The notes under the pieces: generated by a model
Seen by the model: only the letters and a program-made list of their open reading frames with translations
Databases searched by the model: none
What the model was told of the DNA's origin: nothing
Shown: positions 51,801 through 61,560 of the stretch, one piece after another
Layout of the letters: each line of letters opens with the position of its first letter
Numbering within the stretch: the first letter of the stretch is position 1
Assembly: GCA_964019165.1 (NCBI GenBank)
Contig: OZ025284.1
Location: forward strand, 788,185 to 852,184
Direction of reading: 5' to 3'
Length of the DNA stretch: 64,000 bases
DNA from: Mastigias papua
Lineage: Eukaryota > Cnidaria > Scyphozoa > Rhizostomeae > Mastigiidae
Position numbers and translations under genes: made by a program

Positions 51801-52664
51801 GCCATAATGCTGTAATGGAATCAAATTTGTCCACATGAAGGAGGTTCTGTTAGTTCTTGCTCATGTGATCCATTGGCACTTCAATATCAGCTCATTTGTT
51901 CGGTATGTTTGGCCTAGTTTGGTTCATCCTCGTGAAAGAAAATGAACAGGTATCAAAGCTCGGATACGTATCATACACTATAGCACTTATAGCAAATAAT
52001 GCTAACAGTGATCAACACACTAAATTTGTATCGAAGTTCATTCCCAATATCAATACATGTGGGATATTTAATGGGAATGCCTTGCTGACAGTTCCAGACT
52101 AATTAATAGGAAGTTGAATAGAATAGTAAGGGTAGCTGATCCTTGTGGTGAAGACCAAACTCTTACTGAATTGAGTCCATTTCACTTCGGCTACAAGCGC
52201 CCAAACATTTCGTACACAAACCACGTTGCATGTTAGTAATTTCAAGCATTCAAAGAAATTCACCCAGCAGAAAAATAGAGAGAAAATCCTCTCAGATGCG
52301 AGTGCTAACATGTATATTTCATAACTCATGCAGAACGACAAATGACAAAGAAGTGCCGTACCTTTGTTACCCATTTTCCATCGACTTTCATTTTCCTCTT
52401 CGACGACATGGCTACAATTGCAACGCTCAGACATGACCTTTCACAGTTCATCAACAAGAAACCCAAGAACACCAAAAAACACAGAATATATCTCTTCGGA
52501 ATTTGACCGAAACATTTCTTCTCATGAACTTCATTGCTGTGTTCATTATTGTCCGAATGCTTGCTATCCTTGAGTGTCGGTCGTTCAGAAATACGTTGCG
52601 GACTTACAGTCTTCTCTCTGTAGAGCTGCGAGGCCTCTTCATGGAAAAGGGTTTCTTTTTCCAT
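45810..52664 (-). CDS. SLC17A5: SLC17-family (sialin-like) anion transporter, 10 exons, 521 aa
   Basis: Exons: 52362-52664, 51490-51523, 49839-50038, 49059-49146, 48592-48687, 48183-48316, 47781-47927, 47037-47163, 46249-46487, 45810-46007. All junctions keep phase, 1566 bases in total. The cytosolic N-terminus is followed by the first membrane helix (RYILCFLVFLGFLLMNCERS), the family hallmark WDSKMKG and FFYGYLVLQIPGGWLSLRIG, NHVIWSYWSPAHEKS near residue 186, SGGWPSVFYFFG, and the late helices of exons 8-10. Twelve membrane segments are expected for this MFS family. SLC17 proteins move organic anions such as sialic acid or glutamate, or phosphate, across lysosomal, vesicular or plasma membranes using proton or sodium gradients. 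The usual PPLERS-like motif reads PAHEKS here. The subfamily is not resolved; sialin-like is the best guess. Confidence 0.93.
47283..47395. repeat. Degenerate short tandem repeat
   Basis: Variants of GATCTAGCACCTTA and TTTACCACCTTAG recur about seven times with irregular spacing, in the intron between exons 7 and 8 of the SLC17 gene. Confidence 0.7.
48095..48134. repeat. (CCCCCT)n tract; G-rich in the transcript
   Basis: Six or seven CCCCCT hexamers. In the SLC17 pre-mRNA the tract reads (AGGGGG)n and begins 48 bases after the donor of exon 48183-48316, giving several G-runs able to form a quadruplex. Confidence 0.9.
49695..49770. repeat. 76-bp hairpin
   Basis: CTAATATCTTCCACAC and GTGGAAGATATTAG are inverted arms that continue inward through GATCAAAC and GTTTGATTTGATC, with a central TTCATGAA. 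It sits just downstream of the SLC17 exon 49839-50038 donor. Confidence 0.8.
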
Positions 52665-54688
52665 TATACTTCACGTCCAGGGTCCTTATAATTTCCATCA
52701 CACAAAATTTGAATATATAAACAGCATCCTGGTTCCCCATGAGACCCAAATATTCGCTCCTCTGCTTGGCGTCCTTTCAATAAGAGATGCTAAAATCTCT
52801 GCTGATGCCACCCGTTTGTAGACAAAGAGTCTGGTACCGATGAATCGTGGGTCAATAGATGAAGATAGCAATTAAGCCTAGATCGCTCATTTAATGCACA
52901 ATTATTATAGAACTCACCGCAGGCTTGAAAACTAGTACCTGAAAAGCCTACCAAATGAAGTTTCATGTCCTTAGATAAATTCAACAAGCGCTGAGATATT
53001 GCCTGTTAAGCGAGAGCCTGAAAAAGTCACAGATCAGTAATTTCGCATATATCCTCCCCTTCTATCGAGACCTCGACTTACATTTTAGAAGTACTCTGAG
53101 TTTGAATTAAACAATAATATCTTTCGTATTTCCCTATGCAAAAGTTTGATTACAAAGATGGCGTCTCAAAGTGCTCTGATGACGTGCAATTTACCTGCTG
53201 CTTGCCCTGTCACGTGATAGTTTCTTCTTTGAGTACAAAATGCAGTCCTTAGGACATGAACTCTTGGTATGTCCTAATGCTTATATTTCGATGTTGGGAG
53301 ATTTTGTTAAGGGACACTGTGCAAATCAGCATTGCCAAATAAAGAGTCATCACAGGTTCCTATTGCGCAATGAAACTTCACTTAATTTAGCGCATAACCC
53401 TGAAGACTGACTTGACTTGCAGCCTTAAAGGTCCGTCCTTTTTAATGTGGGAGTAAAAACACTGCCAGGTGAAGGGAATCATAAACAAGGAGCTTGAAGT
53501 TTTAAATATAACACAATAATCTGTCTGGTTCTTCCTCGGAGATAAGGCCACGAACGAAAGAAAGGCTGTTTTGAATGAAGATGGGCTACTATGACTCAAT
53601 TGTAACTATCAAACTCATACGTCTAACACTAGGAGTACAAAACTGGAATGAATAAATCTGTTGAAAGTATAAGAAAAATTGAAAATTATCGCGTCAATCC
53701 GAATGTAGTCACCAGAGCTTTACTTCCACTTTAATATGAATGAAAGAGTAGTAGAGAGGAGGGGGAAATGATAGGAAATAAAACGAGAGGAGGGGGGCAA
53801 TTATATGAAATAAAACGAGGGTTATATCAGCTACAGTCACTGGCAGAGCTGATAGAAATACAGTGGAAAAATTGCACTAGCGTCTTGAACAACGGAGAGT
53901 CTCACAATGGGCATAATACGAGGTTCACAAGAGTTTCATAATGAGTCAAAGGGGTGCTTAATGATTTCATTGCATTCCAAAATAAAACAATAATTATTGA
54001 AATGATCATTGCAAATGTCAAAAAATCAAATAAGTGTTGGAAATAATGTTGAGTATCTTGATTGGTGACATTAAATTTAAAAATGATCAATAAAAGTACC
54101 ACCTAATCTAAGAAAACCCAAAATTAGTTCATAAAAAAATTCCAAATTAAAAAATATTCTAAACTGCTATTAAAAAAGAATTATTTTCAAATAGTTAATG
54201 ATACTATAAGGATGAAAAGTTTATGATATTAATGTCGTTAATCATAAATGTTTCTCTTTCATTTGTCATCGAAAGTGGATTGAGCAAAGTCAAATCTTAT
54301 TCGCTGTTACAGTTTCACAAATCTGCAAATCTCACGATATTTAAAACCGGTGCTGTTTAACTATCCATTGGAAATTGACAACTTCTGCAAAATACTCGCT
54401 AAAACCTGCGAATTAAAAAAACTCGCAATTTTTCAAATGCAATCGCAACACTAAGATCGCGAAAAATCTGCCGGCTGAAATCCGCTTTTCCGCGAAATCG
54501 CCAAACTTTTCCAAGAAACTGCGGTTGCATTCACAAGTGCGTTACCAGATACAAGCATACATCACCTTTAAAATCTAAAAGCCAAAGCAAGCCATACGAC
54601 TTTTCACCAACACAATACCATATCAATGCGAGGCTATGTGAAAAGGGTTGCCATCTGTCATGATGCTTGCATATAGATATGCCTGAAT
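52665..54688. other. Spacer between SLC17 and DEG/ENaC genes
   Basis: Presumed SLC17 promoter on the left and 3' flank of the channel gene on the right. No exon, repeat array or RNA gene was identified; the small open frames are unsupported. Confidence 0.5.
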
Positions 54689-57600
54689 TTAAAAATTGAT
54701 GAACTGGCCTTGACGAGCACTGTTGCCGTTCATTTCCCGCATTTTGAGCTGTTCGCTCTCTTCTTTTTTCTTTTTCTTTAGTCTAGTCAGCCGAAGAACT
54801 TGATGGTAAATGATGAAAGCGATTAAGTCTATGAATTCGACCAACGTCAGCACACTGGCTCCTAACATTAAACCAAGCTGTCCACCAACGTCACCTAAAA
54901 ATATCATCATTACGTGATTACCTAATTTAAGCAAGACAGGATAAAAATACAAAATTTCGTCATTAGTATAATAATGCATCATAGAATTCTCCCCCCCCCC
55001 CCCCCCAGTGGACATACTTTGAGTTATCATATACTAAGAAGCGGAGATGAGACTTAACATTTATTGAGAATTTGAGTTCAAGACAGTTGGACACATAGAG
55101 AAAAGAAGAATGAGTTTATGGCAAAGGAAGAACTCACCAACAAGTTTGTAAAAATCATATGTTGGAGTTTGTTTCACATTTTCCACTCTCAATTCCGGGA
55201 AGAAAATTGTGAGATAAACAATGTTGTCCCTGTTTGAATGAATAATATGGAATCAAATTCAGTTTAATATGCTTGAAAACGATAATGATTGTTAATATCT
55301 AGGATAAAGCAAATGAAGATATGGGATCCGCCATAAATTTAAGTTGGAAACATGGAATGGTCAAATAGTGAGAAAACGAAACGACTTAATCATGTATAGG
55401 TTGATGACTTAATAAAACAAAACTTGACAATGAAACTAAATAAGCAAATGAGAAATTAAAGTAGAATAGAATTAGAAGGCCACTGAGATGAAGTAATACA
55501 TCGATTAATTAAACATTAATTGAACGACTAAAAACGATTCCGAAGTAATCAGATCTGTACCCTAATCACAAGAAATCACCCTACCGTATGACATTTTCAA
55601 GTTGACTATTTGTCAAATTCGCATTCTGAAATCGCTTTGGAATTTGTATATTTCTGGTGCCGATTGGGGGCTTGGACACATAACGAGCATACGATAATTG
55701 GGCGTTGTACTGTGTAGACAAACAGTCCTCTGGGCAGGCACCTCCTGCTCTGTGGTCAAATGTACCTGAAAAGATAGGGAAACAACTTGTGGTGAGACCC
55801 TGTTCTAAGTAGATCACCATGGTGATCTGTACTCCACTCGAAATACGACCAAACGTAAGACATTCACCATCACGAGATTGATCGTGAAAGGGAAATCCAA
55901 AACCCAAAAGGAGATAATTGTTTTGAAACCAAGAGGTAATGTAATTATCTTGGTTAGTTAATGAAATCCGATAAGCAATGGAAAGCAACAAAAGGCAGAC
56001 ACCATAAAAAATATCTACAGCAGATAAAACTGGATTCCTCAAATCGTCTTAACGGATTTTGATTAAGGATTGAAAGAGATATTGTACGTACGATTAAACG
56101 ATACAACTGATGAACAAAGGAGGAAAATCAACAGAAAGTAAATCTGTAGACTAAAACGGCAAATTGGTGCTAATTTGCTGTCAAGACGAATGTTTCTGCT
56201 GCTGTTTTAACATATTGTAATCCTTTCCTTCATGTTAAATATCTGTTTCTTTCATGTAAGATTTCTGCTATGTTACAAGAGTAATCTCAATATTTCATGA
56301 TTTAGTTCATACGAAAAGAACTTCTACAAAATAATGCCCAGTGTTGAAATTCAGAGAAGAAAGGGTCAGCTTTTGTTCCTAGGAAATCGTAAGCTGATGA
56401 GGCCATTAGAATATGTAATGTAGCAGTTGTACAGCCCATACAATGATAAGGCCGTCATTTAAAGTAATCACTTATTTTTTATATCTTTTGCACGATGTAA
56501 TAATACGCTCAATCTGTAACTGAACATGATTCTTGAATCAATCGACACATGACAATTTAGAAACTAAAATCAATTGTCATTTTCATGAAGTTCATCATTG
56601 ATTTAGTATTGCCGAGGAACATTGATACATTTCTCCCAATAATAAACCTAGTGTTGACTAAACTTAGCTATTTTGCCATATTTCGCTTGTTAGAACGACA
56701 TCTTTCAAAAGTGGGAGATAAGAAATTATAACCGTAAGATTAAACAAAAATTCAATCGATGAGAAACAGCCTTATGTTGAAATAAAACTGCAGCCCTTAA
56801 ATATCTGTCTGCTTCTCAGCCTAACGAACAAATCAGGAGAGCTTCCTATCAGAAAAAATTTCGTACAAGTGAAAAGTTAATTGCAATAAAGGGATTTTCA
56901 AAGAAATTGTGAGCTTGAGTAACTTTCAGCTGCTTTTCCAGATATCCACAACTGTAGTTTGTTAATCTGACTTTACTGAAAAGCCTTTATTCCAGAGCGT
57001 ATTGAATTCAGTTTCGCAAATACCTACAAAAGTTGAGCAATGTGCCACCTTTGCGCGGGAACCGACTATTCGAATAGTGGGGTTTTTAGTGAGGCATTTA
57101 AAAAAGAGGGCGTTCAGTTGATAATTAAATGAATCGATCGTTGTTGATGCAATTGAAAGCAATGTGAATAGAGATATACTCACGTATCATTGGCTGAAGG
57201 CATTCAAAGGTTTGTCGAAGAGAGCATAATGGATAGGAATGATCTGAAATAATCCAAAAATTCAAAGCATAACTAGCAATTATCAGTAAATTGTGTAGGA
57301 CATAACAACATTAGAATATTTGTAAATAGTTCAAAAATCACACGCTGAAATTAGATACCCAGTTAAATGATTTTCGTCTAACTTCCAAGAAATGACTTAT
57401 GGCATGAAACATGATATAAATAAGAAGGAAAGTCCTGAGACAGTATGGGCATGTTAAGATGATGACGGACGATAGACTGCGAGAAGAAATATCTCCCACG
57501 GCAGCCAACAGGTATTAGGCCGTGAGTAGACCCAGAAAGCGTTGGATTGGTGTCTTAAGTGCAGCTATTGAGAGGAGATACTTTGATTGCTGTCGAAGAC

Positions 57601-60600
57601 AATCAGAAATATCTAAAAGACGGGAATGGCGAGAATTTTCAAAGAGGTCTACCAGCTGACAGATGACTTGGCAATCTACCATGTGGACTGGCGAGAATGG
57701 TGGCGAAAATAAAAAAGAGAGGATTTGTACTGGCCTAAGAAAGGTGTCGATTGACCTACCAATCTATCCTTTCCAGTTAATGTGAAGTAGATTAAAACGA
57801 TGGTCTGATTTTTAACCACTCCTGACTCAAGTAAATACCAAATTTACACATTGTGTAGGGATTGGAATTTTTGGTAAAAAAGCTACACGCATATTTTATA
57901 AGGAATCACTTTATAAGAAATCCGAAGGTAGAAGGACAAAATATTTCAGGAACCTGTAATACTAAAGACAAAATCTCTAGGGAACTTCTTAACTTCGAAC
58001 ATCTTTCACTGCAGACAACAATCGAGAATTAAAAAACCAAATTCGCATAAAATTTATGTAATCCACGTAGCACGTGGTTGACAGGCGGGTTTCCGAGGAA
58101 ACTTGAAGTGTCCATGGTGCCCTGTCTTAACACTGAATGTCTATAGTACTAAATGTGGTGTAAAATGGAGGAACTGGTAAGGAACTTTTAGCACTAAAAT
58201 GTGACCAGAAGATGTTCAAAAATGAGAAAATGTTAGAAGTAGGCCTTTAGGTAGGCTCCTTGAAAAAAGGGGGAGTTCATTTCTCGATCAAACAGACGAA
58301 AAATTTTTATCACAATCGAAATGTCCCATTATCAGTATGGAAAGCAAGATATTAACATTTGAAATAAACTGGACAAAGGTATTGACCCGAAGACAAGCAC
58401 CTATGGAGATAATTAGTTTCCAATGGAAAATAACTGTCTTCTTAAAATGAAAGATGCTTTACGTTGTCATATATCAAATGAGATATTGTGCAAGGAAGAA
58501 AAAGCCAAGACAAGTGAACTAACGGAAATACGAACAAATAAGGGATGCAAGGGACAGCAGCACAGCTCCTAGGAATGAAAACTGATCTTTCTTCTCTGAA
58601 TTTCAGCATTGAGCATTATTTCATAGAAGTTCTTTTCGTATGAAAAGACAAACGTATGAAAGGACGAATGAAATGAGGAATAGAGGAATGAACGGATGAA
58701 TGAAGCACTGAAGTGGATTGTAGATTCAAATAAATCAACACAGAGGTAATAGAAAGCACCGCAGTTGAAGAAAAACGCGCGCGACAGTCGATTGAGTAAG
58801 TTATAATGAGCAGCGGATGATATAAAACGCGCGCGGCAGTCGATTGAGCAAGTTATAATGAGCAGTGGATGATATAAAACGCGCGCGACAGTCGATTGAG
58901 TAAGTTATAATGAGCAGCGGATGATATAAAACGCGCGCGGCAGTCGATTGAGCAAGTTATAATGAGCAGCGGATGATATAAAACGCACGCGGCAGTCGAT
59001 TGAGCAAGTTATAACGGACGGTGAATGACTGTCTAGTTTAGAGAACAACATCAATAACTAACTGAGTGTTCGAAGGAATGAAAGTTTGGATTGATATTGG
59101 AGGTATGAACAAGAGGAAATTCTTAATTAAGAATAAGGACAAAAATCTGTGAAAGATAATAGAAGTTTTCAATATAAAATGTTGTTTGTTTTATTTTAAT
59201 ATAGTTGTATACTCTCAGAAAGGAATTGACTCAAATAAACAAGAAATGGCGTCATGGGATTCATAGTGTTATAAGAAAGATAGAATAGAATAAATAACAG
59301 ACAGACAACAGAAAAGAATACAAAGAACAAAACAGAAGCACGAAAGTCATAACAACTCATGTATTCTTATTGAATTGTAAATATAAAGATAAAACAACAT
59401 GCTCGTAGTCTAACCAAGTTAAAAAATTGTGCAAATGTATGAATAAGTAACGGTTAGAATAAAGTAAAAACAGATCATTGGAATACGTCACACAATTTTG
59501 ACAATCGTTTGGCTGAAAACTCAGAAGTTATGTGAAGTAATTTGTCTCTGTGAGTGTGTATGTGTGTGTACGTGTGTGCATATGTGCATGTCTGACCGTG
59601 TGTGTATACGTGTGTGACCAGCGATCAGCTGACCGACTGACTGACGATTCTTTAACCTGACTCCCTAACACATTGACTGATTGACAGACTCAGGGGCTGG
59701 TAAGTGAGAAGTTAACTGGTGGATGCAGTCAAAAAATTCTCAAAAAGCAGATTCATCCATCCATCCATCCATCCATCTATCCATCCATCCATCCATCCAT
59801 CCATCCATCCATCCATCCATCCATCCATCCATCCATCCATCCATCCATCCATCCATCCATCCATCCATCCATCCATCCATCCATCCACCCTTCCATCCTT
59901 CCATCCTTCCATCCATCCATCCATCCATCCATCAATCCATCCATCCATCCCATCCATCCATCCATCCATCCATCCATTCCATCCATCCATCCATCCATCC
60001 ATCCATCCATCCATCCATCCATCCATCCATCCATCCATCCATCCATCCATCCATCCATCCATCTATCCATCCATCCATCCCATCCATCCCATCCATCTAT
60101 CCATCCCATCCATCCATCCATCCATCCATCCATCCATCCATCCATCCATCCATCTATTCATTCATTCATTCATTCATTCATTCATTCATTCATTCATTCA
60201 TTCATTCACTTATAGTTTCTTCATAGATCCACTGGTAAACTACGATTTTAGATCAATCGTGTGACTCATTTACTAACTCTCATTGATGAACCAAATGACT
60301 GATTGATTGAATACCGAATGACCGATTATCCCATACTGCACATCGCAATTTAATGCCTTTAACTTGTAGCAAGCAAAGATGTGACAGCAAAATGCTCTCA
60401 GTATAGTCAAATGAAATCGCATATAGACTTACTAAAGTGCAAGAAATTTTCAAAACCCCTCACCTGGCATAAAGCGCCCCCTGCAATTGCACTTCTTCAT
60501 GACGAATTTCGACAACTCTTCCAAGTAGCACTTTGATTTTCTATATCCACGCCCATGCTTCAGTTTTTTTGATCCACACTGTGTCGTATACGGAGGAGGC

Positions 60601-60611
60601 AAGTTTTCTAT
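54689..60611 (-). CDS. DEG/ENaC/ASIC-type sodium channel, C-terminal 228 aa
   Basis: Exons: 60464-60611, 57184-57243, 55585-55765, 55138-55229, 54689-54894. The four junctions keep phase. Visible family marks in order are [11 protein letters not shown] at the start of the cysteine-rich ectodomain, CNCRGRFMP followed by [32 protein letters not shown], the beta strand [12 protein letters not shown], and the second membrane helix [20 protein letters not shown] containing the GAS selectivity-filter motif. The cytosolic tail is short and starts with a KKKKK run. These channels are amiloride-sensitive trimers gated by protons, peptides or force; the stimulus is not predictable here. The first helix and the N-terminal half of the ectodomain were not found, so the gene starts further right, possibly beyond the window. 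The introns carry several repeat arrays. Confidence 0.9.
54991..55006. repeat. C16 homopolymer
   Basis: Sixteen C in a row, hence G16 in the channel pre-mRNA, about 97 bases before the acceptor of the last exon. Length may be an assembly estimate. Confidence 0.9.
57435..57720 (+). pseudogene. Relic of a non-LTR retrotransposon C-terminus
   Basis: One plus-strand frame reads [16 protein letters not shown], then a TAG near 57516, then [15 protein letters not shown] and REWREF before a TGA. GHV with DDRL, RPRKRW and a terminal EWR form the signature tail of LINE-like ORF2 proteins. Only the last 90 or so codons remain and they are broken, so the copy is dead. It lies in the intron between channel exons 60464-60611 and 57184-57243, in opposite orientation. 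Confidence 0.75.
58775..59020. repeat. 52-bp minisatellite, 5 copies
   Basis: The unit starts ACGCGCGCGACAGTCGATTG and includes AGTTATAATGAGCAGCGGAT; repeats begin at 58775, 58827, 58879, 58931 and 58983. Copies differ at a few sites in an alternating pattern (GACAG/GGCAG, GAGTAAG/GAGCAAG). Each unit carries a CG-alternating run able to form Z-DNA. Confidence 0.95.
59754..60208. repeat. (CATC)n and (CATT)n microsatellite, 455 bp
   Basis: A long CATC tetranucleotide tract with scattered variants changes near 60153 into pure CATT. It lies about 250 bases downstream of the channel exon 60464-60611. The open frames over it (HPSI and DGWM patterns) are artefacts. Confidence 0.97.
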
Positions 60612-60964
60612 CTGGAAGACAGCATGAAAGAGTAATATTATAGTCGTAAAACAACATATTATACGATTAAATACGAACAAAAAACTAGATGAATTTTATT
60701 GAATAAAATAATCGATAGCAATAAGTGAAAGCCTCTTCCTATGATATGCCGAGAAAAATATGATTAAAATCTATTTCAAAGAGATTTATTCTATTGAATA
60801 AAAATTAGTTATCTAAGATGCAACAGGGAATAATCTAAACCGAAAGTATTAAATCATACAATTGTTACGCAAGTATTCCATTCAACGCCCAAACAATTTT
60901 CAAAGCATAAAATTGTTTACTATTAACGCTAAAAAACTTAAAGATTTTAACGTTTCATCTGACT

Positions 60965-61560
60965 TGATATTATCTGTTGCTATATCAGTTGCCCTGAACT
61001 TGATATTATTTGTCCTGCCGTTATTTTTCATGATACTATTTGGCCTGATATCCTATGCCGCTATGTCAGTTGCCCTAATAATATTTGCCCAGCCATCATG
61101 TTTCCTGATATTATTCGGGTTGATATTATCTGTCGATATGTCAGTTGCCCTGAACTTGATATTATTTGTCCTGCCGTCATTTTTCATGATACTATTTGGC
61201 CTGATATCCTATGCCGCTATGTCAGTTGCCCTAATAATATTTGCCCAGCCATCATGTTTCCTGATATTATTTGGGTTGATATTATCTGTCGATATGTCAG
61301 TTGCTCTGAACTTGATATTATTTGTCCTGCCGTTATTTTTCATGATACTATTTGGCCTGATATCCTATGCCGCTATGTCAGCTGCCCTAATAATATTTGC
61401 CCTGTCATCATGTTTCCTGATATTATTTGGGTTGATATTATCTGTCGATATGTCAGTTGCCCTGATAATACGTGCCCTGCCATTAATTTTCCATGATATT
61501 ATCTGGCTTTATATTATCTATCGCTATGTAAGTTGCTCTGATATTATTTGTCTTGATTCT
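60965..61560 (+). repeat. 156-bp higher-order tandem repeat with an open frame
   Basis: TCAGTTGCCCTGAAC-like starts recur at 60985, 61141, 61297 and 61453, exactly 156 bases apart. Each unit is two related halves of about 81 and 75 bases. As 156 is a multiple of three, a plus-strand frame (60862-61626, 254 codons) stays open and would code a hydrophobic protein repeating every 52 residues (ISYAAMSVALIIFAQPS and LILSVDMSVALNLILF). A second plus frame is open over three units, which argues for a satellite rather than a gene. Confidence 0.85.

Noticed and set aside
59712..60264. Open frames of 116-181 codons on both strands
   Set aside because: They are translations of the CATC tetranucleotide tract.
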